DNA from: Brasenia schreberi
Taxonomy: Eukaryota; Streptophyta; Magnoliopsida; Nymphaeales; Cabombaceae
NCBI GenBank assembly: GCA_036023115.1
Contig: JAYKKT010000091.1
Span: forward strand, 29,392,001 to 29,456,000
Length of the DNA stretch: 64,000 nucleotides
Reading direction: 5' to 3'
Position numbers and translations under genes: made by a program. Positions 45,216 through 57,238 of the stretch are shown one piece after another (the first letter of the stretch is position 1; the number at the start of each line of letters is the position of its first letter). The notes beneath the pieces were generated by a model. That model saw nothing but the letters and a program-made list of their open reading frames with translations, had not been told where the DNA came from and made no database searches.

Positions 45216-46290
45216 GTGCATTATAAATCAATAAATTTGTCATATATTATATCACATACTGTAATTTAAATTTAGAATATTATATTACATATTAATTTGA
45301 CAACTTGAACGATAGACCATGATGGTCGAAACTGAAATATAATATTGATATAATATAATATATTATATGTTATATATAAATTTATAATATGATGTTAAAT
45401 AAAAAAAATTGAAATGATGAACTTTGTCAAGCAGGCATGTTAGGCTGTTAGCCTGATAAGGAGGAAAGTGGGCCCTAATTGGCACCTGCCCATTTGCTTG
45501 AAACTTTTTTTTTTGTAAAGAGCAGGATGAGTGGGATCCGGGATAGGCTGGGCTGGGGGGGTGGGGGCTGGAGGTTCTTGGTTCTAAACCGCTCATTACT
45601 TTGCGGTTTGGGACTGGAGGTTCCAAACCATCTTTGCTTTTATGGTTGATAATTTCAGTTCATGGTCCATTAAGACTTTTGCCTATTAGTGGTAGGCAGC
45701 TGCATGCATCATTCAGGTTTTTTAGCCACACTTACAGCAACATTTCCCCAAAGATTTTTAGGCACATACCTAGTAATCAAAACACCTGTATAGTCTGTGG
45801 TGTTGGTATGAGTTATGAGGAAAACTTGAGCTCAATCCAAACATAACCCAATAAAAATTAGGCATGAAGTCTCGGTATGCTAAAAGGACTAATAGAACCA
45901 TATGTATGAACCGTTAGTTTATGCTGGAAAAGCTCAGATAAAGTCTTCACTCACTCACTGTAGGTATACATACTCAAGAGAAGTGGAAAATAGAAATACT
46001 AACCTTCATTTGCAAACCAAGACAAGATACCGAACTTAATTAGGGTAACATGCTGATAGAGTTTGATGGAAGCTAAGCATAAAAACAAGCCAATGAGAGT
46101 AGGAAGTGCCTCAAAGATAAGACAACAAGGTATGGTGCCCCTAACAAGAGCCGATAGATGAAAGAGTAAGCTAATGGTTAAAAAACTCCCAAAACAAGCC
46201 AATGATGCATGAATCTGCCTCCTAAAAGAGTCAATAGATTTAAAGGTCGCCTCCAAAAACAAATCAATGATGTATAGAGCGTTGAATTAA
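45216..46290. other. Unassigned spacer
   Basis: Very AT-rich to 45400, then mixed. A minus-strand open frame at 45999-46262 has two hydrophobic stretches but overlaps internally repeated DNA (ACAAGCCAATGA words) and I do not consider it a gene. Confidence 0.4.
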
Positions 46291-46542
46291 TGTTATTGAC
46301 AATCAATGGAGTGTTTGCACAATAAAACATTAGAAAGGATTTCTTATCTCAATCGGATACAAGGAGGTTTTCGACGATGGCAGCCCTCTTGGCTGATGCT
46401 TCTCTTTCTTCTCTCCAACCCTGCCACTAATGTAGGTATTTATAACTTAAAAGACTAATATACCCTTAATTAATCATATTTAACAATTGGACCAAGGAAA
46501 CAACTGTAAGTCTAGTTGACCTGATATCCAAAAAGCACAACA
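46291..46542 (-). repeat. 3' LTR of copia E
   Basis: On the minus strand it runs TGTTGTGCTTTTTGG to CAATAACA, preceded by a polypurine tract (AACTTGAGGGTGAG, 46556-46543). A TATA box (TTATAAATACC) lies at about 46435-46446. The five bases outside are ATTAA (46286-46290); the partner copy at the 5' side is lost. Confidence 0.82.
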
Positions 46543-46593
46543 CTCACCCTCAAGTTAGGTGAAATATATTCATTACACCCAACTTGCTTAGAG

Positions 46594-46922
46594 TCATAGT
46601 GAGATTGTTTCTATTGATTGCTTTTGTAAGGAAATTGACCCTCTAATCTGTAGATTTGACATAGACCAATTTGAATTCTTAAATTGCAACTTTTCTTTTA
46701 TAAAGTGAAAGTCAATCTCAATATGCTTTGTCCTCTCATGATAAATAGAATTGGATCCTATTTGAATTGTTGCCTTGCAATCATAGTATAAGGAAATAAG
46801 ACATACTACCTCCATACCAATCTCACGTATAAAGGACATTAACCACAACCCTTCACACATTACTTTGCTCTATACTAAGCTTAAGCACTAGACCAAGCAA
46901 CAATGGATTGTTTTTTGCTCTT
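46594..46922 (-). pseudogene. Copia E RNase H C-terminal part
   Basis: It starts at the copia F insertion: KSKKQSIVAWSSA, stop, YRA (the SSAEAEYRA motif), then LISLYYDCKATIQIGSN, YHERTKHIEIDFHFIKEK. The residues just before the insertion (GNTIS, at about 52078-52095) continue directly into KSKKQ, as in GNLISWKSKKQ of other copia elements. Confidence 0.88.
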
Positions 46923-46927
46923 TCATG

Positions 46928-47192
46928 TGTAGAATAATTCGCATAAACAAAAGAATAGATGTGAATCAAGCAAATGAAGAATTGGGAATTAGGATTTCAG
47001 CCTCTCTTCCGTAGTCAGTTGCACCTCTCTCCCTCTTTCTTTCTTATTAATCTGGTTGACTGACCATTAGGTTTTATAATACATAAAATAATAGAAAAGA
47101 CTAAATTGCCCCTAATAAGTGACTCTTAAAGTACCTTTAAAAACAAACTCAATACATAACCCATAAAGACTAATACAAACTCGATTATAACA
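46928..47192 (-). repeat. 3' LTR of copia F
   Basis: It matches the 5' LTR along its length: TGTAGAATAAT, CAGTTGCACCTCTCTCCCTC, GGTTTTATAATAC and CGATT[AT]TAACA. It is 24 bp shorter, mainly through a gap near 47130-47150. The polypurine tract (CAACTTGAGGGGAAG on the minus strand, 47207-47193) borders it. Confidence 0.95.
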
Positions 47193-47586
47193 CTTCCCCT
47201 CAAGTTGGGACGAATATACTTTGAGTCCCTAACTTGCTAAGGAGCTTTTCAAGTCTTCTTTTTCCTAAGGCTTTGGTTGAGAAATCAGCACAATGTTCTT
47301 TTCATTGAATATATATTATCTAAATAATTCCAGACTATATTGTATCTCTTATGAAGTGGAAATCTATTTCAATATTCTTCATTCTCTTATGATATACTGG
47401 ATTTGTAGCTATTTGAATCACAACTTTTGTCACAATAGAATAAGATCGACTCTTTAGTGTGTATACCAAGTTCTTGTAGTAAGGATTTTAGCCAAATTGC
47501 CTCATAGACTCCAAGTGTTGTTGCTCTATTCTCTGCTTCTATTGAGGACCTTGCTACTAGATTTTGTTTTTTACTTTTCTAAGATA

Positions 47587-48700
47587 CTATTTGCCCCCAA
47601 CCATCGTTAAGTACCTTGAGGTAGACCATCTATCATCAACAGAGCTTGCCCAATCCGCATATGTAAATACCTCCACATTGAAATTGAGATGATCATGAGC
47701 TATATACAATAAGCTATTTCCTAGAGTGTGCTTCATGTATCTTAATATTTGTCTCACATTGTTTATATGAGATTTGGTAGGGCAGTGTATAAACCGACTT
47801 ACCATACTTACAACATACAAAATATCTGGGCATGTAATCATCAAATATATAAGTTGTCCAACTAACCTTTGATATTCTCTAGGCTCTCACAATTGTTTAT
47901 CGGTTTTGACACTTAATTCAAGCTACTATCCATGAGTACATTTGCAGGCTTACACTCTAACATGTGAGTATCCTTCAATAGATTCAGATTATATTTTCTT
48001 TGAGTTAGCTATGCCATTCCTTGATTGGGCGACTTCAATACCAAAATATTTCAATTTTCCTAAATCCTTAGTTGAAAATGTTGAACAAATGTTTCTTCAA
48101 GCTGAGAAATTTTCACCGTGATCATTTCCTGTAATGACTATATCATCTCGTACACCACCAGTAAACCACCAGTATTTGGAGAACTATGGCAATGAAAATT
48201 TGGATAGTGCAGCTGCTACGTTTGAGTCAAATTATTGAATATGAAATTAAATTTTCCAAACCATGCTCGTGGATACTATTTGAGCCCACGGAGAAGCAGT
48301 GTGGTTACCTGCAAACTAATCCGGACTCCCCTTGAGCAACAAAGCATGGCGGTTGCTCTATATAAATTTCCTCTTCTATTTCTCCATGAAGAAATGCATT
48401 TTTAATATTCGTTTGATATAATGGCCAATGACCAATGGTTGCCATGATAAGAAGAATGTCAGACCGAAACAATTCTTAGATAGGAGAAAATGTATCACCA
48501 TAATCAAGCCTATAGATATTGCGAGTATATCCTTTATTAACAAGACAAGCTGAGATAATCAATTTGCCCATATAGTCCCATTTTAATAGTATATACCCAT
48601 CGATAACCAATGGTTGTTTTTCTTAGAGGAAAGAGAACTAACTCTCAAGTGTTACTATTTTCAAGGGCAAGCATCTCATCAATCATGACTTGTCTCCATC
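47587..48700 (-). pseudogene. Copia F RT and RNase H remnant
   Basis: Fragments read TQRKYNLNLLKDTHMLECKP (RT end), PDILYVVSMVSRFIHCPTKS, RQILRYMKHTLGNSLLYI and FTYADWASSVDDRWSTS. The RT catalytic block near 48130-48160 is too damaged to read. The RNase H second half decays before 47560. Confidence 0.85.
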
Positions 48701-49064
48701 TTGGTCATGGAAAAATGCCTCCTTTAATACTTTTAGGAATTGAAACATAAGACAAGGAAGAGATAACCAAAATATGGATGGAGATAAACAATAAAAACTA
48801 AAGAAATTATATATTGGATTAGGGTTTCTAGTAGACCTAATACCTTTTTTGAGTAGCACAAGCAAATCATTATTGGTTTCAAGTAGTTCCATGGTTCTAT
48901 AGTTCGATGAAGCAGTGATATTTATCTACATAGATTGCACAATTATCTCTAATGCAGTAGGAATAAGAACCCGTGATTGGCACTCATATATGATGAGGTA
49001 TTTGAGATGATTCAAGTGAAAGTGCATAGAAGCAACCAATCAGGAGATGATTCGTGAGAAACTT

Positions 49065-49803
49065 CTAGAGAATTTGGTGAGTAGTAACTACACTAAAGAA
49101 ATGTGGACCAAAAATATGAATAGGTAAAACCTCGTAAACAAACTTAGACTTTACTCGAAAAAGGAGAAAAATATGGAGTTTCTTCAAAAATGTAACATCT
49201 ATAGATATATAATGCCGATTAGTGACAAAAAAGTAACAAACAATATCCTTGCAACCTAGAATATCCAAGAAAAACACACTTGGATAGCATACGAAGCTAA
49301 AAAGCTTATCCAATGCTCGGATAATGATCATGAACAAAGTAAGTGATAACCAAAGACACGAGGAGAAACAAGAAACAATGGATCTTTAGGAAACAAAATG
49401 GAATATGGAACCTTATTATTAAGAGAAGAGGAAGGCATGTGATTTATTAAATAACGAGTACTAAAACAACATCACCCAATATATCTTAGGTGCATTACTT
49501 CCGATTACTAAGGCTTTGGTTATCTCTAAAATGTAACAATTTTTCCTCTTTGCCACTCACAAGTGTATAAGCACATATAGTCTGATGTATTATGTTATGA
49601 TTTCTAAGATAATTTTTCAAAATAGTTCCTCTGAATTCTCCACCATTATATGATATAATATGCTTAATAGAATACTGAAACTGAATTGCCACCTTGTGAA
49701 ACATGGAAAATATAACCAAAACTTCATTTTTAATTTTCATCAAGTAAACCATTGTGAACATTGTACAATCATCCACAAAAATAACAAATATCTCTAGCCA
49801 CAC
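49065..49803 (-). pseudogene. Copia F integrase remnant
   Basis: The core reads FVDDCTMFTMVYLMKIKNEV, FSMFHKVAIQFQ, SYNGGEFRGT (usual SDNGGEF; the second catalytic Asp is Tyr) and NHNIIHQTICAYT. The C-terminal part at 49065-49337 holds CKDIVCYFFVTNRHY, DVTF (the usual SRDVTF). Several frameshifts lie between them. Confidence 0.83.
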
Positions 49804-50595
49804 ATCCTAGTGAACAAGTTCAGATGGGTTTATTCTTCTAAATTCACTTCTAGGAAAGCTAGGTCTATGATGCTTGGCTTTGTGACAAGTGTCACACTCA
49901 AGAGATAAATTGCCTACATCTAAACTCAAATTTGAAACCACATTTTCAATTTTGAAAAAGGAAGATGACCCGGTCTTTTGTGCCAGAGCCTGATTTCATT
50001 GACACTTATATCCACAATCCCTTTATTCACAGTTACTCGTAACTACTAGAGTCTGATTTCATTGACACTTGCATCCACAATCCTTTTATTCAGAGCTACT
50101 TGTAACTACACTCCATCTAAAAAGTATAATTTTCCTTTTTCTCTACCATTCCCAAGGACCCTCCTTGTCCTTCGACCCTAAAATACACAACCATTTGCAT
50201 CGAATTTACGTAAACAATCTAATTCCTTAGTAATAGCATGGACATATAAAAGGTTTGTAGGAAATTTAGGGATATATAATACTGAAGGGAGATTGTCAAT
50301 TGATGTTTTTCCTTTGAATATGAATATGAGAATCATTTGTAAGTTTTACATTATTGCCAACTTTAATACATTAATAAGAATTTTGAAAATATTCTTGTTA
50401 TCATCCATATGATGGGTTGCCCTGAATCGATAATCTAAGAAGTACAAGAAGACAAACTAATAAAGTTCATTACATTAAAGCCTAATGCATGGACCAAGAA
50501 AGCTTGTAGGTCTGAGGTAGATTCATGTTCCTCTCTAGATTTTTTCAAATCATCTAGTCGCTTTAATATTTGTGAATGCATATTATTTTATGCAT

Positions 50596-51500
50596 CTACT
50601 GTATCTGAAGAGTTTGCATGATAGGCTTTATTCTTGAAGTATGCTGGTTTTTTAATAAGATCCCATCATTGCTCCTTGGTATGTTTCGACTTCCTATAGT
50701 GAGGGCACTCAATTTGTCTTTCTCATCAGGATGTGGGGATCTATGCCCACGTTCACGACCACTAGTAGAGGCACCCTGTCTTTCATGACTACTTCCAAGT
50801 TGCCCATGACTCACAAAAATTGTTTTTCTTCCTCTCTTTTCTTCTTCTTCTTTTAAGTTCTATCGGTCTTCTTTTCATATGAGTAAAGTATATACTACAC
50901 CCAAGGATGATAGAGTCTCATTACTAAGGATCTTCGCCTTTACATTTTCAAAGTCACTTGATACCTCCCAGAGTAGATTGAACACTTTCTTCTCTCCTAA
51001 CTCTACATTTTTTGTTCTTGACATAATAATAGGAACATTCTCTTTGATTATAATATTGTAGTTCATCTCATAGGCTTCTCAGTTCTGCATAGTACTCATT
51101 GATAGTTCAACTTCCTAGTTGACACTTTTTTATTTTCGTATGTATTTCATACTTCTTAGTAACACTAATCTTTCGAGAATAAGCATATGTGACTGTTGTC
51201 TAAATTTAAGATGCAGTATTTAGGTACATAAAGGTACTTCCAATACTTGGTACCATAGAATTAATCAGCAAAGAAACCATGATGACATTCTCTTTCCTCC
51301 ATTTTAGATATTTTGGATCTGAAGGATGTGTTTAGAGAATTTGTCTATGACAACTTCCCATGTTTTCCTTGCTATTAGGGAAAATTCAAGAGCAATAGAC
51401 AAAGTTTTATAATTCTTTCTATCAAATTTGATGGTGGTAATCTACACAACATCTATCTTATCGTTGATTTTGTTCTCATCCAAAACTTGAATTGAATCAT
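50596..51500 (-). pseudogene. Copia F gag remnant
   Basis: Minus-strand pieces: EKKVFNLLWEVSSDFENVKA then ILSNETLSSLGVVYTLL (51066-50875, the conserved gag segment F-x-LLxGL-x-xYExVRxQIL), and an Arg/Gly-rich tail (REGHRSPHPDEKD type, 50814-50596). Upstream gag to about 51500 is frameshifted but in place. Confidence 0.78.
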
Positions 51501-51765
51501 CAAAATATTCACCTTTTCCAGTCATTTTTTTACCTAAGGAATTCTGCTGATTGTCTCTAGATACGTGTCCACACTTTAGCCGTGTCCAATTTTGTGTCAT
51601 CAGTCAATCTAGAAAGGTTATGTGCTCATCTTTAGGTTTCTATACATCACTTCAACCTTTAGATGTTTCTTCCACCATTTTTCCAAAAAAAAACTTTTAG
51701 GGTTTAGATTCAAGCCCTAAAATTGATTACCTTAATTGAGTGAATACCCACAGTGTGGATGACGT

Positions 51766-51783
51766 GATGAGGCTTTGATACCA
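51766..51783 (-). promoter_or_regulatory. Primer-binding site of copia F
   Basis: The minus strand reads TGGTATCAAAGCCTCATC directly after the 5' LTR; TGGTATCA[AG]AGC is the initiator tRNA-Met complement. Confidence 0.92.
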
Positions 51784-52072
51784 TGTAGAATAATCAACAT
51801 AAACAAAAGAATAGATGCGAATCAAGCAAACGAAAAATTGGAAATTAAGGTTTCAACCTCTCTTTTGCAGGCAGTTGCACCTCTCTCCCTCTTTCTTTCT
51901 TATTAATCGGGTCGACTAACCATTAGGTTTTATAATACAAAAATAAGAAAAAAGACTAAATTGCCCCTAATAAGTGACTCTTAATTTGAAGTACCTTTAA
52001 AACCAAAATCAAAGAAAACACGATTAACTCAATATATAGCCCATAAAGACTAATACAAACTCGATTTTAACA
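51784..52072 (-). repeat. 5' LTR of copia F
   Basis: 289 bp, TG...CA ends shared with the 3' LTR. It is followed on the minus strand by the primer-binding site. Confidence 0.95.
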
Positions 52073-52089
52073 TCATGAAATGGTATTGC

Positions 52090-53130
52090 CCTCAAGTAGA
52101 ATAATATAACCTATAGAAGATTTTGTGTCATCTAGAGACCTAACCTAGTTTGCAATTGAATATACTTTAATATTGAATTGTCCAGAATTAGAATAAAGAA
52201 GATTGAACCCGAATGACCTTTAGATACCATAATATATGGTAAATAACATCCATATATGACTTTGTTGGAGCATGCATGAATCAATTAACAATACCGACTA
52301 CATAAGTAATGTCTCGACAAGTAATAGTCAGGTAAATTAACTTTTCAACTAATCTTTGATACTTTCCCATGTCTTCATACTTTGAGTCATCTTAAAGGTG
52401 TAATTTCTAGTTTACCTCCATATGAGTATCACTGTTCTTGCAATTTATCATATTTGTATCCTTGAGTAAGTCCATAATATATTTTCTTTGAGTTAGAAAT
52501 ATACCTTTAATAGAGTATAAAACTTCAATTCCGAAGTAATGCAGTTTGTCCAAGTCTTTTAAATCAAATAGCTGGTGTAATTGTCCCTTGAGCCTTGTGA
52601 TTTCTTCAAGATAATCTCCTGTGACAATGATATTATCCATGTAGACAATTAGAATAGTTAATTTCTTGCCCTTCTTAATAGATAATGAATGATTACTAAC
52701 ACTTCTATGATATTTCAAACTACTCATTCCTTCACTAAACTTTTCAAATCATGCTCTAGGTGATTGTTTGAGATCATAGATAACCTTATGTAATTTACAT
52801 ACCTTTCCCGTCTGCTCCTTGGTATTGAATCTTGGGGTAATTTCATATACACTTCTTCGTTAAAATTTCCTTTCAAAAAGGCATTCTTTACATCTAGATA
52901 CCACATATCCTAACCTTTGTGAGTTGCAAGATTCAAAATAACTCTGATAGATGTAAGTTTTGCCATTGAGGCAAATGTTTTATCATAATAAATTTCAATA
53001 GACTAGTTGTATGCCTTAGCAATAAGTCTTGCTTTATATTTTTAAAGACTTTCATCATCGTTATATTTGACTGTAAAAACCCATTTGCAGCCCACCGATT
53101 TTTTGTTAAGAGGTAAATCAATAATGGTCC
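52090..53130 (-). pseudogene. Copia E reverse transcriptase remnant
   Basis: Order on the minus strand: LTKNRWAANGFLQSN (KTIGCKWV region), LDVKNAFLKGNFNEEVYMKL, then LTILIVYMDNIIVTGDYLEE, where the catalytic YMDD reads YMDN, FDLKDLDKLHYF-GIEVLYS and IMDLLKDTNMINCKNSDTH. A few frameshifts separate these. It is nearly block-for-block the same as copia C RT. Confidence 0.88.
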
Positions 53131-53237
53131 AAGTGTTGTTCCTAGTTAGAGCATCCAATTCACTCCGCATAGCCTCCCTCTATAGAGAGCTTTTATTGGC
53201 TTCCTCAACAGTTTTAGGCACGGATGTAACTCAGTAT

Positions 53238-54225
53238 TCATAACAAAGTTTTGATAATTTTTAGAAGTGTATTCATAGGAAATATATTGTGAGATAGGAT
53301 AAAGGGTGCATGTTCTTCTACCTTTCCGAAGAGCATAGGTAGCTCAAAATATGACTCGATGGGAAGCTGAGGATCTGAATTAGAAGAGAGATATTTGGTC
53401 ACATCAACTTGGTTTTGAGACATTATTTCACTCCTTTCTCCACGTCTATATACCTTGATTTCTTTAGGGGTAGCCTCAATCTCAGCTTTCTCATAAGAAT
53501 TTGATTCTAATTCTACAAGACTTATTTGAAGAATATTCATGGTTTTATTCACTCCATTCACAAGATCCCCCTTTGAGGAATAATAGGGAGTGGACTCAAA
53601 AAAAGTAACATCTAGAGAAACACAAGTTTTATTATAGATTGGATCATAGCATTTGTACCCCTTCTATAAATTAGAGTAACTAAGAAATATACACTTGATA
53701 GATCTAGGGTCAAGTTTATCCCGAAAATATTGGTGGATATGGACATAACAAGTACAACCAAAGATACGAGAATAACATGAAAGAATTTTGTATCAAGAAT
53801 AAGAATTTTCAAGGGGTTTCACCATCAAGTACTAAACTTGGCATTCTGTTGATTAAATAAATTGATGTTAAGACAACTTCACCCCAATAAAGCTTAGGAG
53901 CATTACAACCAATAAGTAGGGTAGGAGTTACTTCCAAAATGTGTTTGTTTTTCCTTTCAACTATCTCACTTTGCTGAGGTATGTTTGAACAAGTAGTTTG
54001 ATGAATAATGTTGTGTATAGGATAGTCCTGTAATTGGCCAGAAAGGTACTCTCTCCCATTGTCAGAGCAAAGGATTAGGATTAGTTTATGGACAATTAGA
54101 AAAATAGCAAAAATTTCAGCCTTTAATTTCATTAAATATATTATTATAAATCTAGTACAATCATCTATGAAGGTAACAAAGTATTTATGCCCACTGAGAA
54201 AAATAACAACTAATAAGAGGCACAT
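53238..54225 (-). pseudogene. Copia E integrase remnant
   Basis: It reads GHKYFVTFIDDCTRFIIIYL, a short internal loss, LILCSDNGREYLSGQL, HNIIHQTTCSNIPQQSEIVE, RKNKHILEVTPTLLIGCNAP and YWGEVVLTSIYLINRMPSLV. The catalytic D...D...E pattern survives here (FIDD, SDNG, SEIVERKN), better than in C. The tail and the acidic linker follow to 53238 (SSNSDPQLPIESYFELPM). Confidence 0.87.
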
Positions 54226-55530
54226 TAATATTTAGCCCTTTGACACAATCATAGTCAAGGGGTACATTATTGGACTCAAGGAAAAAACTATGAATCACAT
54301 GATTGATTTTGGAAATAGGCAAGTGCCCCAAACATTCATGCCATAATTGGTTCTCCACTCTACTTATGGTTATAGCTGAGGGCGGACCACAAAGACAATT
54401 AATTGTGCAATCATTTAATATGTATAGGCCCTCTTCAAGCTACTGAGACTAAATACCTTTCTCATCTTTAAATCCTGAAAACACAACTAGAAGGAAAAAG
54501 TGACAAAACAATTTAGATGTCTTATTAAAGAGGTGATAGTTAATAAGTTAACAAAAAAGCTTGGGATATGAATACATGGGGTAAATATGCTAATGAAGTT
54601 TATACATTTCCCTTTCCTATCATACATGTTTGGGACCCATCTGTCAATCGAATGAGCTCCTTGTTCTTGAGGAGTTGATAATTTGAGAAATATGTTTTGT
54701 CTCCTACCATATGACCAATAGCTCTACAGTCTATTACTCATAATAGAGATGTAGGAGTAGTCAAATTACCTAGTGATATACATAAATTCTGAGTCATAGT
54801 CACATGGGTTTGGATGTAGATAGCTGATCGCTGATCTTGAATGTAGGCCTTCGATATGTTTCATTAATATTGTAATGATATCTACAGTGTCTGATGAAGT
54901 TAGTTCTCTTTATTTTTAAGAAAATCATGTTTGCCAATTAAGTCCGAGTATTGGTCTTTCATGTAACGATTCTTTCCACAATGTGAGCATTTCAACTTTT
55001 CTTTTTCCTCAAAGGAGAGACATACATGACCTCTACCTCAAGTATTTTGTCCTCCACACCCACGATTAGCTTGAAATTTATTTTTTCAATACAAGCAGAC
55101 TTATCACCTTCAATAGATTTCTTCTTATCCAAACCTCTTCTATCTTCTCTAAGAAGGAGCGAATACACAGTTCCAAGAGAGAGTAATTCTTTTCTTCCTA
55201 GGATGTTACTTTAACAACTTCATACTCTGATGTAACTCTCCCATAATAAATCAAAGACCTTGTATATTTAAGATTCTTCATTTCTTTCCTTGGAATAGGT
55301 TGAGCATTTGACATTAGTGTAGAATTGTAGTTCATCACATAATCCATGCAACTCTGCATAATAATCATTGATAGTCTTGGTTCCTTCTTATACCTTTTGA
55401 TTTTCTTTAAAATATCATACTCTTTTACAACATTTTTTCTTCGAGAGTAAGCCTGAGACACTGCTTTCTAAATATCATGGGCTAAATAAAGATACATAAA
55501 TGTTCTGCTAATAGAGGGAATCATTGTAGT
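54226..55530 (-). pseudogene. Copia E gag and protease remnant
   Basis: The part nearest 55530 reads IPSISRTFMYLYLAHDI, then stop, KAVSQAYSRRKNVVKEYDIL, matching copia C gag. A degenerate zinc knuckle lies near 54980-55060. Protease and GAG-pre-integrase must lie in 54300-54900 but only isolated blocks can be read. Confidence 0.78.
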
Positions 55531-55790
55531 TGTTGAGAGGATCGGCTAGCTCCAGCCAAAGTCCACAATTGTCTATGACCAACTGTTATTTCTTTTTGTT
55601 TTTAAAGGTTCCTTTATTTTCATTTCATTAATGGCACACTTGTAATATGCCATGTACTATATGTATTTAAGACTCTTAGGGCTTTAACCCTAAAAGCTTT
55701 TTAAGTAATAATAATAAAAAAGAGAGAGAAGGAGAGGTTGTTGTACAACAAGAGAGAAAGATGTTGCCCTAGTCAGCTCTTGGTTAACTC
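55531..55790 (+). repeat. LTR of copia G (3' end uncertain)
   Basis: It begins TGTTGAGAGGATCGGC and contains TATA-like GTATTTAAGAC (about 55674) and AATAATAAT-AAA (55703-55716), followed by GA-rich R/U5. The CA end and primer-binding site are not found. It abuts copia E gag on the left. Confidence 0.6.
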
Positions 55791-55839
55791 AATGAATAAT
55801 TCCCTCCATTGGAAAAATGTTTATGTTCATAGACATACT

Positions 55840-56335
55840 TAAATTTGGAAGGTTGTAGCAGAGGCATATTCTAGAAAGAAAATATAACCAAAGAATATGA
55901 AATTATAGACAAAATTTAAAGATGTAAAGAGAATATAAAACTATTGGAGAATATTATGAACAACTAAGATGTTTATAGAATGAACAACATCTACTTGAAA
56001 ACAAGTGTATCACGTGTATTAAGGACAGAAATGCAAAAGCAAAAAAGAAGAAGGTGTTTGATTTCTTATGAGGAGTATACTAAACGAGAGTAACCATCAT
56101 CCCTAGGTACTCTATATTTACTATTAATGAGAGAAGAAGACAGGATGTGAAAGATTTTATTCGGAAGGTAGCGACAAAACAACCTTTGCTGGTAGAGAAG
56201 ATCCACATAGTGAAAGATGTAAGAGATATCCTATCACAATAGGAAGAGGATGTGGTGCCCTCCAAGGAGATGAAAAGACAAGCACTCTGGGATCTTGTTG
56301 GTAAACCTCCTTAATTTAAAAATAAGAGCAAAATA
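55840..56335 (+). pseudogene. Copia G gag remnant
   Basis: In plus orientation: IWKVVAEAYSRKKI, KTIGEYYEQLRCL (the QLKSLWD-type region), KKKKVFDFL, then a C-terminal zinc-knuckle region near 56270-56310 (ALWDLVGKPP). Stops are frequent. It stands head-to-head with the gag of copia E. Confidence 0.7.
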
Positions 56336-57127
56336 AGTACTTGTTTATCAAGTAGAAGTAATAATATCAACTCTATCCCTGAAGAAACAGTTGAATCATT
56401 AGTGAATGGTAAATTGACATTGCCATACTCGAAAGAATTTTCTTTGCCTCCAGTGGTTTCTTGCATTGGAGGATGTGAAGAGGAATACTACTGTAGGTAA
56501 GTACAGGTTTTCCCATTTTTATGTGTTTATCATCTTCTGTTATCTCTTTTAGAAAGTTTATCTAATGAGGAGAGAATGTAGTTCCATTAGCTATGTAGAC
56601 TATTTTTGGTACACCATATGATATGCAAGAAAAAACTTTCAACCCTGCATACAATGGATGTTTTGATGGGGAAGTTTTTCATGATAAACCAATTTTTTAG
56701 CTTGTCAAGTGGCTGGTGATATTCAGTAGTTGCCTGTTACGAAAAGTAAGAGAAAATAATTACAAAGTATTGTTTTCTTATAGACCCTTTCCTGCTCCTT
56801 GGAAATAACTTATTCATCTTTGTTCAATCTATGTGTAGTTCAATGGCAATAAATATATTTCATATGTTCCATTTGTGATTAGACTCATAGATCAAACATA
56901 ATTTATTCATAACTACTTCAGTTCTTACTTGCTAAATGCCTGTTTATTTAAATATGCTATATTAAATCCATCCTGCTTTTAAGGCTAAATTTATTTGTGT
57001 GTTGTCTCTATAAGTTGTTTGTCCAAGCTCTCTATAAATATTTAAATATGCTATGTTTCGGTTATAGAAAACCCCTTCCAGTAGCATTTGCCTTCGTACT
57101 CTTGGAGTCTGGCTAATTCTGTAATAG

Positions 57128-57238
57128 CAACTCGTGCAGAGGATGATTGGGATTCTTGTCATTCTTTGTTATGCCTTGGGCCGAGATCAGTTGGCATATG
57201 CCGAGAATCACTTGCCAGATTGAGAGAACATTCTAGCG
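57128..57238 (+). pseudogene. ATXR2-like MYND exon
   Basis: The acceptor is TAATAG (to 57127) and the donor TAGCG|GTACT (57238). It completes the MYND finger begun in the previous exon: Ser-Asn-Ser-Cys, then, after a 2 bp deletion, EDDWDSCHSLLCLGPRSVGI. The Cys/His spacing (C...DW-x3-H-x3-C) is that of MYND domains. Confidence 0.85.

Larger units (their letters stand above)
46928..52072 (-). mobile_element. Copia F: complete, degenerate element with target duplication TCATG
   Basis: Two LTRs (46928-47192 and 51784-52072), a primer-binding site, a polypurine tract and perfect TCATG duplications at 46923-46927 and 52073-52077 define an entire 5145 bp element. The interior, on the minus strand, holds gag, integrase, RT and RNase H remnants in order, all with stops. 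It was inserted within the RNase H of copia E in the same orientation. Confidence 0.95.
46291..55530 (-). mobile_element. Copia E, same family as C, interrupted by copia F
   Basis: Read right to left: gag (55530-54900), GAG-pre-integrase, integrase (54225-53612), linker, RT (53130-52400), the start of RNase H (52400-52078), then a 5 kb foreign element (46928-52072), the rest of RNase H (46922-46594) and the 3' LTR. The 5' LTR and gag N-terminus are missing: gag homology ends at 55531, where LTR G begins. Many stops; no domain is intact. Confidence 0.88.
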
